Shown here: piece after piece, positions 44,756-54,449 of the stretch | How the letters are laid out: the number at the start of each line of letters is the position of its first letter | How positions within the stretch are numbered: position 1 is the first letter of the stretch | Source of the DNA: Bacteroidales bacterium | GTDB taxonomy: Bacteria; Bacteroidota; Bacteroidia; Bacteroidales; UBA932 | Length of the DNA stretch: 59,709 nucleotides | Direction of reading: 5' to 3' | Assembly: GCA_017473705.1 (NCBI GenBank) | Contig: JAFUJQ010000021.1 | Location: 1 to 59,709, forward strand | Translations under genes and position numbers: made by a program | The notes under the pieces: model-generated | Database searches by the model: none | Told to the model about the DNA's origin: nothing | What the model saw: the letters and a program-made list of their open reading frames with translations, nothing else

Positions 44756-46933
44756 CTATTCACTTTTGAGGTACTTGAGCCAGAAGGCCTGGTTGGCCTT
44801 GAGGAAGTGGTCGCCCTGATAGCCACGATAGCCGTGCATGCCGTCAGGATAGATCATGAAGTCGAACTTCTTTCCTTCGCGATGGAGGGCATCGAGGAGC
44901 TGAAGGGTGTTCTGATGATGGACGTTGTCGTCGCTGGTGCCGTGGGTCAGCTTGAGCATGACGGGTTCTACAGATTTCTCGACTCGCTGCGCTCGCTCGA
45001 AATGACAATCGGAATATTCTGTCGGATAGCCCGAGACGTAATTCAGGACCTTTGACACTTCGTAGCCTTCAGGATTGTTCTGAGGAGTGTCCATATAGCG
45101 CTCCGTGTAGTGTGAGTCATAAAGCGCCCAGTCATATACACCACCGCCGGCGATGCCATAATGGAACTTGTCCGGTGCCTGCATCAGGAGCATCGAGGTC
45201 ATCGTGCCTCCGAACGAGAATCCCTCGACTCCGATCTTGTCTCCGTCAACATAAGGCAGGGTCTTGAGCCAGTCTGCCCATGCACAGAAATCACGGACTT
45301 CCCACACGGTGAGCTGCCTGTAGATCATGTCGAGGCCGGCGCGGCCGTTATGGCCAGCGGCACGTGGGTCGACTGTTATCTGGATGATGCCGTTCTCGGA
45401 ATACCACTGATTGACAGCATTCGGAGTCACCCATCTGTCGCGTACCATAGGGGTGTTCGGACCGCCATAGATGTCAACATGCACAGGATATTTCTTCGAC
45501 TCATCGAAATCTTTAGGATACACTATCGTTGCAGGAAGCCTGAATCCGTCTTCTGTGGTCATGAACACAAGTTCACCCAATGCATACTTCGACGCATCAT
45601 AATCAGGCCCCTGCAGGTCTGCCACCACTGAACCCTGACGGATATTCTTCCCTGACGCCGGGAAGACGGCCACCTTGGTCGGGGTTGTCAGATTGGAGTA
45701 TGAAGCAGCGAAATATTTTCCGTCAGGAGAGAATGACACGCCTGTGACATTATATGCAGGGTCTGTCAATGCCGTGATGACGCCTTTCTTGTCCACCTTG
45801 TAGAGAGCCTGCTTTGCGACAGCGTCACGCTTGGCCGTGTAGTATACATCTCCTTTCTTTTCATCAACGCGTATGATGGCGACGTTCCAGTTCGGACCGT
45901 CTGTGAGGCGGCGGAACTCCTTGCCGTCGTATGAAAGGAAGTAGATCTGCTGCCAGCCGGTCTCGAACTCTCGGGCCATGTAAAGTCCTCTGTCTGTGAA
46001 GACTACACCATCAAACCAGTTGAGCCAGGTCTTGTATGTCTCGTTGTAGACGTGGCGCTTGGTGCCGTCGGATGCGTTCACTGCATAGAGGTCTATGGTG
46101 TTCTGCAGGCGCGGCATGCGGGCTATGAAGAATTCCTTGCTGTCAGGGCTCCAGAAAGGGATGCCGAAGTATTGGTCCTGAGCGGGGTCGAAGTCGGCCC
46201 ATGTGATAGATTTCTCGACTCGCTCCGCTCGCTCGAAATGACAATCGGACGTCTCGTTCTGCATGACAGTGTCAAGATCGACTATGCCGATGCGGACCTG
46301 AGGGTTGGTCTGGCCGGCTTTCGGGTAGCGGGTCTCGCTGAGGGAGCCGCCAAGGGCGAGATCCGTCACGCGAGGGCTCTGCGACTGAGAGGCGGCGGCT
46401 GACGGGTTGGCGAATGCAGAGTATATAGGGAACATCGGCACCTGGCTGTTATCGAAACGGTAAAATCCGATCTTCCTGCTGTCCGGAGACCACCAGAACG
46501 CCTTGTAACGCGACGGGCGGCCGAATATTTCCTCATAGTACACCCATGATGCATAGCCGTTGAGAATGACATCCGATCCGTCAAAGGTCAGTCTGGTCTC
46601 TGCTCCGCTGACGATATCCACCACATACAGGTCGTTGTCGCGGGTGAATGCCAGCTTGGTGGAGTCTGGAGAATATGTAAGATTGACAGCACCAGCCGGA
46701 TTCACCGGGAAAGCAGCATATTTCGAAGGAGCCTTGACCCCTTCGGTACGCTTGCCGGTACGGGCATTGACCACAAAAGCAAAGCTGTCTGCATATGATC
46801 CGTCATATGTGAACATCACATCGTCGTTGTCAAGCCATTTCCACGCACGTGGTATCGGGTTGAACTCCCGGGCATATGAAAATGCTGAAGCAAGCCCGAA
46901 GAGCATAGTCAAAAGTAAAACCTTGTATTTCAT
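44756..46933 (-). CDS. S9 family dipeptidyl peptidase IV-like protease with two in-frame repeat insertions
   Basis: 725 residues. Signal peptide MKYKVLLLTMLFGLASAFSYA; beta-propeller with the double-Glu region YYEEIFGR; hydrolase domain with S573 (GFSFGGT), Asp at 668/669 (THGTSDDNVH) and H700 (DGMHGYRG). Releases N-terminal Xaa-Pro type dipeptides outside the cytoplasm. Residues 229-242 and 641-654 (SDCHFERAERVEKS, SDCHFERAQRVEKS) are inserted peptides encoded by a dispersed repeat; the second lies 13 residues before the catalytic Asp, yet the triad is intact. Confidence 0.9.
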   Translation of the reverse strand: MKYKVLLLTMLFGLASAFSYAREFNPIPRAWKWLDNDDVMFTYDGSYADSFAFVVNARTGKRTEGVKAPSKYAAFPVNPAGAVNLTYSPDSTKLAFTRDNDLYVVDIVSGAETRLTFDGSDVILNGYASWVYYEEIFGRPSRYKAFWWSPDSRKIGFYRFDNSQVPMFPIYSAFANPSAAASQSQSPRVTDLALGGSLSETRYPKAGQTNPQVRIGIVDLDTVMQNETSDCHFERAERVEKSITWADFDPAQDQYFGIPFWSPDSKEFFIARMPRLQNTIDLYAVNASDGTKRHVYNETYKTWLNWFDGVVFTDRGLYMAREFETGWQQIYFLSYDGKEFRRLTDGPNWNVAIIRVDEKKGDVYYTAKRDAVAKQALYKVDKKGVITALTDPAYNVTGVSFSPDGKYFAASYSNLTTPTKVAVFPASGKNIRQGSVVADLQGPDYDASKYALGELVFMTTEDGFRLPATIVYPKDFDESKKYPVHVDIYGGPNTPMVRDRWVTPNAVNQWYSENGIIQITVDPRAAGHNGRAGLDMIYRQLTVWEVRDFCAWADWLKTLPYVDGDKIGVEGFSFGGTMTSMLLMQAPDKFHYGIAGGGVYDWALYDSHYTERYMDTPQNNPEGYEVSKVLNYVSGYPTEYSDCHFERAQRVEKSVEPVMLKLTHGTSDDNVHHQNTLQLLDALHREGKKFDFMIYPDGMHGYRGYQGDHFLKANQAFWLKYLKSE
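44972..45013 (-). repeat. CHFER-type repeat element inside the DPP-IV gene, copy 2
   Basis: 42 bp, exactly 14 codons in phase, differing by one base from the copy at 46208-46249. Coding-strand order is TGTCATTTCGAGCG ... GTCGAGAAATCT. Outer arms TTTC/GAAA can pair. Confidence 0.9.
46208..46249 (-). repeat. CHFER-type repeat element inside the DPP-IV gene, copy 1
   Basis: 42 bp in phase, encoding residues 229-242 between VMQNET and ITWADFDP; 41 of 42 bases match the other copy. Confidence 0.9.
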
Positions 46934-46962
46934 CTGATCATCATTTATATCATTGCTTGGTC

Positions 46963-47045
46963 AAAAGCACAAAAAACGGCAATTATGTGCTTTTGGAGGT
47001 CATTTTTGGCTTCTAAAGCACAAATAAGGGCGTTTTTGTGCTTTT
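46963..47045. repeat. tandem pair of hairpins, family 1 copy B
   Basis: AAAAGCACAAAA (from 46963) faces TATGTGCTTTT (to 46994); 20 bases on, AAAGCACAAATAAG (from 47015) faces TTTTGTGCTTTT (to 47045). Same arms, spacing and pairing as at 24582-24664. It lies between the DPP-IV start and the end of the RecD-like gene. Confidence 0.8.
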
Positions 47046-47049
47046 AAAA

Positions 47050-48495
47050 TCAACCGGCGAAGAGTTCATCCTTGAAGTTCACCAGGTAGACCTTCTCAGT
47101 GGCGCGGGTCATGGCCGTATAGAGCCATTTGAGGTCGTCCGCCGTCAGCTCTTCCTGCCAGAACGGGTTGTCTATGAACACGCACCTCCACTGGCCTCCC
47201 TGGGACTTGTGGCAGGTGATGGCATTGGCATACTTGAGCTGAAGCGCATTGTAATATTTGTCCTCACGGACCGCCTCATAGCGTTTCCTCTTCGTCGTTA
47301 TATGCGAGTAGTCCTCATTCACGCCCTGATAGAGCATGTTGGACTGCTCATAGGTCAGAGACGCACTCTCTGACTCAAGGGTGTCGAGAATCACCTTGGC
47401 AGTTATCTCCTGGTCGTCATAGTCAGGGAACGAGATCCTGGCCTCAGCGAAGTGCAGGCCATATCTTTCCTCGAAACGGGATATCTTCTCCAGCTTCGCT
47501 ATGTCACCGTTCGCTATGTAATCCATACCCTCGACTCCATCAAGGAACTGATAGCAGTTCTTCACTATCATCAGCTTGTCATCCCTGACAAGACGTTCCT
47601 CCTTGAACTGAACCGTCGAACGGATGCCGAGGTTATACTTGATCGCCCTCTTGTTGGACCTGCAGAGGATGATGGTCTCGTCCTCCCCATACCGAGCATA
47701 TGCATCGGATATCTTCTCGATAAGGTCTCCCCCGCCGATACGCTCCACATCATCAAACTGCTCCACCTCAAGACCAAGGTCACACAGGTCCATGACCCCC
47801 GGGCCATACTCCAGCTCGGAAAGAAGCGTACGTATCATGGTCGCATTATACAGAATGCCGGACTCGCTCTGCTGGCGCACCACCGTCCTGAGCTCCGCGA
47901 AGACGGTGCCGCCCATCATGGCCATATAGTCATGCAGCAGCGCAGGACTGGCATCAAGCCCCACAGGAGGCAGCTGTGCAGAATCACCGATGAGGATGAC
48001 CTTGCATTCGACACCGGAGCGCACGAAGGCAATCAGATCGTCAAGAAGATTGCCCGATCCGAAGCTCGTCGTTGACTGCTGCTGACCTGATTCTATTCCG
48101 ATCAGCGACACCTCGTCCACGACAAAGAGAGTCTCCTTGTCCTTGTTCGGAGCCAGCGAGAACTGACCGAACCCGTCGCCTCCGACCGACTTCTGCCTGT
48201 ATATATGCTTATGGATGGTATATGCCGGCTGGCCCGCATAGGACGAGAGCACCTTGGCGGCGCGGCCCGTGGGGGCAAGCAGCACACATTTGGTCTGGAA
48301 CTCCTTCAGGACTGATATGACAGAAGATATGGCCGTGGTCTTTCCCGTACCGGCATATCCATTCACCACAAGGATGTCGTCATCGTCAGTGCTGACAAAA
48401 TCAGCAACCTTTCTCAGAAGAGCATCCTGGCATGGAGTCGGCTCGTGCTGAAGGCGGCCAGTGAATGCCGAATACAGGAAATCACTTCTTCCCAT
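47050..48495 (-). CDS. RecD/Dda-like SF1 DNA helicase
   Basis: 481 residues. Walker A NGYAGTGKTTAISS, LLAPTGRAAKVLS, Walker B FVVDEVSLIG, IGDSAQLPPVG, and C-terminal AITCHKSQGGQWR with LYTAMTRATEKVY. A compact RecD-like 5'-3' helicase probably for DNA repair. Its ATG overlaps the trkH stop (TGATG), so it is translated with trkH, an odd pairing. Confidence 0.88.
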   Translation of the reverse strand: MGRSDFLYSAFTGRLQHEPTPCQDALLRKVADFVSTDDDDILVVNGYAGTGKTTAISSVISVLKEFQTKCVLLAPTGRAAKVLSSYAGQPAYTIHKHIYRQKSVGGDGFGQFSLAPNKDKETLFVVDEVSLIGIESGQQQSTTSFGSGNLLDDLIAFVRSGVECKVILIGDSAQLPPVGLDASPALLHDYMAMMGGTVFAELRTVVRQQSESGILYNATMIRTLLSELEYGPGVMDLCDLGLEVEQFDDVERIGGGDLIEKISDAYARYGEDETIILCRSNKRAIKYNLGIRSTVQFKEERLVRDDKLMIVKNCYQFLDGVEGMDYIANGDIAKLEKISRFEERYGLHFAEARISFPDYDDQEITAKVILDTLESESASLTYEQSNMLYQGVNEDYSHITTKRKRYEAVREDKYYNALQLKYANAITCHKSQGGQWRCVFIDNPFWQEELTADDLKWLYTAMTRATEKVYLVNFKDELFAG

Positions 48496-49946
48496 CAGCT
48501 GTTCCTCCTGAACATCATTGATACGACAATCAGCACAGGATATATCTCGACACGGCCGAGGAACATATCGAATGCATAAATGAGCTTAGCCATAGATGAC
48601 TGAGCCGCATAACAGTCCATGCTGCCCAGCTCGCCAAGTCCAGGTCCGACCGAACCGATGGAAGCGATCACGCCTGAAACCGCATCTGCAGCGCTCTCGC
48701 CGCAGAGCATGACGAGGAATATGGACAGAATTATGAGGAACACATAAGTCACGATATACATCAGGACCGACATCACCGAACTGTCCGAAAGGTGCTGACC
48801 GCTCATACGCACATGGCTCACCTCTGACGGGTGCAGCCTGTGCTTGAGCTCATGACCCACAGCCTTGAAGGCTATCAGGATCCTGTCGATCTTGATACCA
48901 CCTGTAGTCGAGCCAGAACATCCGCACTGGAACGAAACGAAGACCAGCACGAGGCATGCAAGCCAAGGCCACATCGAATTGTCGCATATGGCAAAGCCTG
49001 CGGTCGACATATAACTTATCACGGTAAAGAAGGAATCCATCGCCGCCTCTCCCCAGTCCTGATAGCCTCCACGTGTCATCAGAGAGAACATCACTATGAC
49101 TGAGCATACTATGATGGAGCCGATGTAATACTTCACAACGGTGTTGTTCATCGGCTTGAGCGACTTGGTCGCAAATGCGGCGTATATGAGTCCGAAGTGC
49201 ATCGCGCACACGGTCATGAAGAACATGAATATCACATTGATGACATCCGAGTCGAATGCTCCCACAGACGCATTCCTTGTACTGAAGCCACCTGTGGCTG
49301 CCAGGCTGAAGGCATGGTTGACGGCATCGAAGAACGGCATGCCGGCCGCCCACAGGGCAAGGCATGATGTCACTGTGAAGCCTAGATATACACTGGCTAT
49401 GATCGTCACTGTCTTGCTGGACTTGTACCTGTACCCCTCCTTGGAAAGCGACGACATCTCCATAGTAGTCAGCTTGTGACGGTATGGACTGGCTCCCGGA
49501 AGGACAAGAAGCAGGAAGACCACGACTCCCAGGCCACCGATGTAATGCGTCGAAGACCTCCAGAAGAGGAGGCTCTTCGGCAGAGCCTCGATGTCAGTCA
49601 GGATTGTAGATCCCGTCGTAGTATATCCGGAAACGCTTTCAAACCAAGCATTTACAAGTGTAAACTCCCCTCCCCAAAGCACATACGGAAGCATTCCGAA
49701 TATGAATGAAAGTATCCATGAGAGGACTATGGTGAGGAAACCGTCCTTCAGGGTCATTGCTGACGCCTTCTTCACGAAGATGAAAGGGAACGCGCCGACA
49801 AGGAGAGTGATGACGAAACTTATGAGCAATGGCGTGAATGCCGAGTCCATGCCGTATATTATGGATACGGCAAGGGACAGGAACATGAACAGCGCGCTGA
49901 CGAGCAGGGCCAGTCCCACGTTTCGTGATATTGACTTGATGTTCAT
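48495..49946 (-). CDS. trkH: TrkH-family potassium uptake protein
   Basis: 483 residues with about 12 membrane segments. The four selectivity-filter loops are visible: SGYTTTGSTI, AATGGFSTRN, MSTAGFAICD and IGSVGPGLGE. SGSTTGGIKIDR is the conserved segment after the third pore. No trkA is adjacent; a sensor-like membrane gene precedes it by 3 bp. Confidence 0.92.
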   Translation of the reverse strand: MNIKSISRNVGLALLVSALFMFLSLAVSIIYGMDSAFTPLLISFVITLLVGAFPFIFVKKASAMTLKDGFLTIVLSWILSFIFGMLPYVLWGGEFTLVNAWFESVSGYTTTGSTILTDIEALPKSLLFWRSSTHYIGGLGVVVFLLLVLPGASPYRHKLTTMEMSSLSKEGYRYKSSKTVTIIASVYLGFTVTSCLALWAAGMPFFDAVNHAFSLAATGGFSTRNASVGAFDSDVINVIFMFFMTVCAMHFGLIYAAFATKSLKPMNNTVVKYYIGSIIVCSVIVMFSLMTRGGYQDWGEAAMDSFFTVISYMSTAGFAICDNSMWPWLACLVLVFVSFQCGCSGSTTGGIKIDRILIAFKAVGHELKHRLHPSEVSHVRMSGQHLSDSSVMSVLMYIVTYVFLIILSIFLVMLCGESAADAVSGVIASIGSVGPGLGELGSMDCYAAQSSMAKLIYAFDMFLGRVEIYPVLIVVSMMFRRNS

Positions 49947-49949
49947 ACG

Positions 49950-50729
49950 TTATTTCCTGTCTTTCAGCGCCTTGACCCTCCTCTTTAGTTCCTGGTTCTC
50001 CTCCATCAGATCTGTTATGCCTGCATTGATGTTCGCAAGCTGGTCATCTCCTTCGAACGTATATGTGTACCGGCGTCCCGATGCCTTGTATGCATCCAGG
50101 CCGTCAGACATTCTATATAAAGGATTGACATAGTTGGCAATGATGAAATACATGAGCAGGAAGATCAGAAGCAGACCGGCGCCCACTGACACCACTCCAG
50201 GGATGATGCTCCTGTAGAATCCCGCGTCGAAATTGGCTGAATTCGCTATCAGGTCTTCGTGAATGGCCTCATTTAGAGTGTTGATGTCATCACGGAAGCT
50301 TGTGTATCGAGGCTGAAGAGTGCCGAAGAACCACTCTCCCGTATTGACACTGTCTGCCAGAAAGACCTCGTCAAACTTCATGGATGTCCTCATGTATGCA
50401 TCGAAAGACACGACTACCGAATCAACCATAGGCAGAGCCTTCGGCGACTTGATCGAAGCCTTGAGGGAATCCGCCTGGGCTGTGAAATCGTCAAGGTCGA
50501 AGTCCGGCATAAGAGATATGTCATTGGTCACCACGACTGCAAGCATCTGCTGGTCATACTCCTGCGTGATGTCCGCCAGTCTCTGTGAAAGGCCGATGCT
50601 CTTTATGTTGGAAGCGATGAGCTCCGACACATAGTCGCTCATCCTGCGGTATTCCAGGATTGAAATCACTCCGGACAGCAGCAATACTACCGCTATCGAT
50701 CCGAGTGCTCTGACAAGTTTCTTCCTCAT
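49950..50729 (-). CDS. membrane protein with four-helix sensor-like domain and C-terminal coiled coil
   Basis: 259 residues from the ATG at 50729 (MRKKLVRALG); the upstream in-frame start falls before the -7 element. Two membrane helices (LGSIAVVLLLSGVISILEY and SIIPGVVSVGAGLLLIFLLMYFI) enclose a ~150-residue helical periplasmic domain like the 4HB_MCP type. A HAMP-like segment and a short coiled coil (LMEENQELKRRVKALKDRK) follow, with no kinase or output domain. Three bp before trkH, so possibly a partner or regulator of it. Confidence 0.7.
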   Translation of the reverse strand: MRKKLVRALGSIAVVLLLSGVISILEYRRMSDYVSELIASNIKSIGLSQRLADITQEYDQQMLAVVVTNDISLMPDFDLDDFTAQADSLKASIKSPKALPMVDSVVVSFDAYMRTSMKFDEVFLADSVNTGEWFFGTLQPRYTSFRDDINTLNEAIHEDLIANSANFDAGFYRSIIPGVVSVGAGLLLIFLLMYFIIANYVNPLYRMSDGLDAYKASGRRYTYTFEGDDQLANINAGITDLMEENQELKRRVKALKDRK

Positions 50730-50749
50730 AGTCAAATAATTTTCCTCAA

Positions 50750-50781
50750 CTTGCAAATATAGCAATATTTCAATAGATTTG
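50750..50781. promoter_or_regulatory. overlapping divergent promoters
   Basis: Plus: CTTG (50750-50753), 20 nt, TAGATTTG (50774-50781) for the GH95 gene. Minus: TATATTTG (50754-50761) for the sensor-trkH-helicase operon. Confidence 0.7.
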
Positions 50782-50808
50782 TGACAAGATCAATCATTTC
50801 ACGAATCC

Positions 50809-53163
50809 ATGAGAAAAGCCCTATCCATAGCGTCCGCACTCATCATTGCGGCATGCACATCGCAGAACGGACATGATCCTGAAAAGACATTATGGTTCGA
50901 CTCCCCCGCCCAGGCATGGGAAGAGACCCTTCCGGTCGGAAACGGCCGAATGGGTATGATGCCTTACGGAGAAGTGGAGAAAGAGAGAGTCATCCTGAAC
51001 GAAATCTCGCTATGGAGCGGTTCTGAGGCCGATTATTCCAATCCGGACGCCGCCGAAAGCCTCCCTGTCATAAGGGAACTGCTCAGACAGGGCAGGAATG
51101 CGCAAGCGCAGGAGGTCATGTATGAGAGGTTCGTGCCGCACAAGCCGACAGGGGGCGGGACATACGGCAGCTACGAAATGCTGGGACAGCTGACCGTGGA
51201 GTTCTCATATGACAGCGAAGCGGAAACTGTCCGATATGCCAGAGGCCTTGACCTGGAGACCGCCACAGCCTGGACGTCATTCACACGCAACGGCACGAGA
51301 TATTCCAGAAAGTGCTACGTGTCGCGCCCGGACGATGTGATGGTCATGGAAATTGAAGCCGACGGACCAGACAAGATCAGTTTCCATGCATATCTCGACA
51401 GGGCAGGAAGGTGTACGCTCGAGACCACTGAAGACGGCCTCCTCAAGATGTACGGAACTCTCGACAGCGGAGCGGAAGGCATAGAAGGAATGAAATACGC
51501 CGCTTATGCCAGAGTAATTACCGAGGGCGGTCAGACAAATGTCATCAAGGACTCCAATGCAATTGCCGTCAAGGACGCCGCCAAGGCATGGATCATAGTC
51601 AGCGCAGCGACAGACTACTTCGAAGGTGACGGATATGAAGCCAAGGCCTATGAGCTCCTGATGGCCGCCGGCAGACCTCAAAAGATGGACACGAAGGCCA
51701 TCAAGGCACACAGGGAGCTGTTCGACAGGGCAAGCGTGAGCATCGCCTCATGCGCAGGCAGCGAAGGCCTGCCGACTGACGAAAGGCTGCAGGCCTATGC
51801 CGAAGGCGCAGCCGACAATGCCCTCGCCTCACTATACTATAATTTCGGACGCTACCTGCTGATCTGCAGCACACGCGAGGGCAGCCTGCCGCCTAATCTC
51901 CAGGGCCTCTGGGCAGACACGTTCTGGACACCATGGAACGGAGACTACCACACCAACATCAACGTACAGATGAACCACTGGATCGCCGAACAGGGCAACC
52001 TGAGCGAACTCCACATGCCTCTGACCGAGCTGGTGCTCAGCCTCATCCCGAGCGGAGAGAAGACAGCCAAGGACTTCTACGGCCCCGACGCGGAAGGATG
52101 GGTGCAGCATATGATGACCAACGTATGGAACTATACTGCTCCTGGCGAGCACCCTTCATGGGGAGCGACCAACACCGGCGGCGCATGGCTCTGCGCCCAT
52201 CTGTGGGAGCATTATGCATACACCGGAGACATTGACTACCTTGAAAGAGCATACCCTGCCCTCGAAGGAGCATCCAGGTTCTTCCTCTCCACCATGATGG
52301 AAGAACCGAAGAACGGATACCTCGTGACAGGCCCGACATCATCACCCGAGAACGAGTTCATATGCGACGGCAGGAAGGTGAGCATCTGCATGGGACCGAC
52401 CATGGACAACCAGCTCGTTCGGGAACTCTTCACCAACACCATTGCCGCCGCTGAGATACTCTCTTCTGCAGGCAGGACTGTCGACAGCACCGTCGCCGCC
52501 AGGCTTTCAGAAGCCCTCGGCCGCCTTGCGCCACACCGCATAAGCGATGAAGGATACCTGATGGAATGGCTGGAGGACTACCAGGAAGCGGACATACACC
52601 ACAGGCATGTATCGCATCTGTACGGACTGCATCCGGGCAATCAGATTTCTCCGACCAAGACGCCCGAGCTTGCCCAAGCATGCAGAGTCACACTCGACAG
52701 ACGAGGCGACGAGGCCACCGGCTGGAGCCGTGCATGGAAGCAGAACTTCTGGGCACGCCTCGGTGACGGCGACCGCGCCCTGAAGCTGCTCCGCAGCCTC
52801 CTGCAGCCCACCCCGACCGGCCCGGCGCACCACAGCGGCACATACCCCAACCTCTTCTGCTCACACCCTCCATTCCAGATAGACGGCAACTTCGGCGGAG
52901 CCGCCGGCATCGGAGAGATGCTCCTGCAGAGCCACGAAGGCTTCATAAACGTACTCCCGGCATTGCCGGCCGAATGGAAAGACGGCAGCCTGAAAGGCTT
53001 CAAGGTACGCGGAGGAGCGACAGTCGACCTGACATGGAAAGACGGCAGCCCTGTAGAAATGACCATAACAGGAGGCTGGCAGGACACCCTCACCATCGTA
53101 TACAAGGACAAGACGACAGTCATCTCCCTGCCTCAGGGCCGAACCCGCACCATCAGGCTCTGA
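50809..53163 (+). CDS. glycoside hydrolase family 95 (alpha-L-fucosidase type) lipoprotein
   Basis: 784 residues. Lipobox AAC (Cys at about residue 16) predicts a lipoprotein. GH95 features: WFDSPAQAWEETLPVGNGRMG, QMNHWIAEQGNL with the asparagines of the active site, SSPENEF holding the probable general acid Glu, and PPFQIDGNFGG with the general base Asp. Family members remove alpha-1,2-linked L-fucose (some L-galactose) from host glycans or plant xyloglucan by inversion. No SusC/SusD genes are adjacent, so this is an orphan CAZyme. Confidence 0.92.
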   Translation: MRKALSIASALIIAACTSQNGHDPEKTLWFDSPAQAWEETLPVGNGRMGMMPYGEVEKERVILNEISLWSGSEADYSNPDAAESLPVIRELLRQGRNAQAQEVMYERFVPHKPTGGGTYGSYEMLGQLTVEFSYDSEAETVRYARGLDLETATAWTSFTRNGTRYSRKCYVSRPDDVMVMEIEADGPDKISFHAYLDRAGRCTLETTEDGLLKMYGTLDSGAEGIEGMKYAAYARVITEGGQTNVIKDSNAIAVKDAAKAWIIVSAATDYFEGDGYEAKAYELLMAAGRPQKMDTKAIKAHRELFDRASVSIASCAGSEGLPTDERLQAYAEGAADNALASLYYNFGRYLLICSTREGSLPPNLQGLWADTFWTPWNGDYHTNINVQMNHWIAEQGNLSELHMPLTELVLSLIPSGEKTAKDFYGPDAEGWVQHMMTNVWNYTAPGEHPSWGATNTGGAWLCAHLWEHYAYTGDIDYLERAYPALEGASRFFLSTMMEEPKNGYLVTGPTSSPENEFICDGRKVSICMGPTMDNQLVRELFTNTIAAAEILSSAGRTVDSTVAARLSEALGRLAPHRISDEGYLMEWLEDYQEADIHHRHVSHLYGLHPGNQISPTKTPELAQACRVTLDRRGDEATGWSRAWKQNFWARLGDGDRALKLLRSLLQPTPTGPAHHSGTYPNLFCSHPPFQIDGNFGGAAGIGEMLLQSHEGFINVLPALPAEWKDGSLKGFKVRGGATVDLTWKDGSPVEMTITGGWQDTLTIVYKDKTTVISLPQGRTRTIRL

Positions 53164-53171
53164 GAGGGGCC

Positions 53172-54449
53172 CTACCACTTGGCGAAAGCCGCGTCACTGC
53201 TGATGGTGCGCGCCCTGTCTATCTCGTCAGCCTTGATATACTTCTTCAGCATGGCCACGCTGCTGTGCCCCGTGACCGAGCATATATTGAAGACATTCAT
53301 GCCGGCAAGATACATCAGAGTGGCCCCGGTCCTTCGCGCCGTGTGGGTGTGGACCAGTTCATACTTCGGATGAGTCTCCAAGGTCGGGACTCCGCCTGAG
53401 GTGGTCTCTATCGTCACGGCCTCATCCACCCCGGCAAGCCTTGCGATCTCCTTTATGCAGGAGTTGATCGCCTTCTCGGGAATATGCGGAAGAGAGTACC
53501 CATACTTCTCCATGATGTCCTTCAGCTCTTCCTTTGCAGGGATGGACACATTGGCCCCGGTCTTCTTCTGTCTTATGTTTATGATCACATTCCCCTCAGC
53601 ATCCCTGATGATGTTCTCGGGGCCGATATTGTTGTAGTCAGACACCCGCTGGGCTGTATAGACTCCCACCATGAATATGTCCCTTGCATACTCATGGTTT
53701 CTCGAAAGGTGCGATATGTCCACATCCCTGATGGCTGTAAGCTCATCCTTCGTCAGGTAGACATTGTCCACATCCTTCCTCCGTGCCCGGAAGTTCCTTC
53801 CCAGGCACTTTCGGTTGCTGTGGTAGCCCTCCGACTCGGCAGCCGCAAGGATCGTGGCGAGAGTATTCAGGCACTTGGCCGCCGTGTTCACATTATATCT
53901 GCGTTCATTATAGAGATAGTCAAGGAACTTCGTACGGAACTCGAAATCTATCTCATCGAAATCATACACGCGTCCTGATTTCCCGAAGAAATCCGCCAGG
54001 AGATTGCGCACAGAGGTGACAGACTTCACGGTTCCCTTCGAGAAATTCGTGCCCTTTGCGGTCTTTCGCGTCCCCTTCTCCGCCTGATTACGATACAGGT
54101 CGACATACTTCTCCAGGGTCATATAGTGCTTCTGCTTCTGGATTGACTCCCTGAATACAATCTCATACACGATCTGGCGCACCTGATCTGCGGTGACGCC
54201 CTTCCTGCTGACGATCCTCTCGTCAATAGTCAGTCTGATTTCCTCCAACTTCTGAAAGGTCCTCCTTCCCTCAGCCGTATTGATGAAATCTCGGAACGAC
54301 ATGCTGGTTCTCGAGAGGTTCCACTTATGAACCGGCACCATAAGATGAGTAGACTGCCGGATGTTGATCTTCAAGATCGATGACTGCACACGGACACATA
54401 TAGGCGCAAAGCCGTTCTTCTTCGTGCGCAAAAAGAAAGTTGTTGCCAT
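53172..54449 (-). CDS. tyrosine-type site-specific recombinase (phage-integrase family)
   Basis: 425 residues from the ATG at 54449 (MATTFFLRTKKNG), the usual start of Bacteroidetes recombinases; an upstream TTG is rejected. Arm-binding and SAM-like N-terminal domains precede the catalytic domain with R (YTAQRVSDY), K (RQKKTG), HTHTARRTGATL (H-x-x-R), TGHSS (H) and the nucleophile Y (LKKYIKAD). All catalytic residues are present. It ends 8 bp from the convergent GH95 stop and points away from a fimbrial gene with no start codon. Similar enzymes control surface phase variation in Bacteroidales. Confidence 0.93.
   Translation of the reverse strand: MATTFFLRTKKNGFAPICVRVQSSILKINIRQSTHLMVPVHKWNLSRTSMSFRDFINTAEGRRTFQKLEEIRLTIDERIVSRKGVTADQVRQIVYEIVFRESIQKQKHYMTLEKYVDLYRNQAEKGTRKTAKGTNFSKGTVKSVTSVRNLLADFFGKSGRVYDFDEIDFEFRTKFLDYLYNERRYNVNTAAKCLNTLATILAAAESEGYHSNRKCLGRNFRARRKDVDNVYLTKDELTAIRDVDISHLSRNHEYARDIFMVGVYTAQRVSDYNNIGPENIIRDAEGNVIINIRQKKTGANVSIPAKEELKDIMEKYGYSLPHIPEKAINSCIKEIARLAGVDEAVTIETTSGGVPTLETHPKYELVHTHTARRTGATLMYLAGMNVFNICSVTGHSSVAMLKKYIKADEIDRARTISSDAAFAKW

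Noticed and set aside
52047-52066. TCATCCCGAGCGGAGAGAAG in the GH95 gene, similar to the CHPER element
   Set aside because: It encodes SLIPSGEKT, which fits the GH95 fold at this place, and the second arm is absent.
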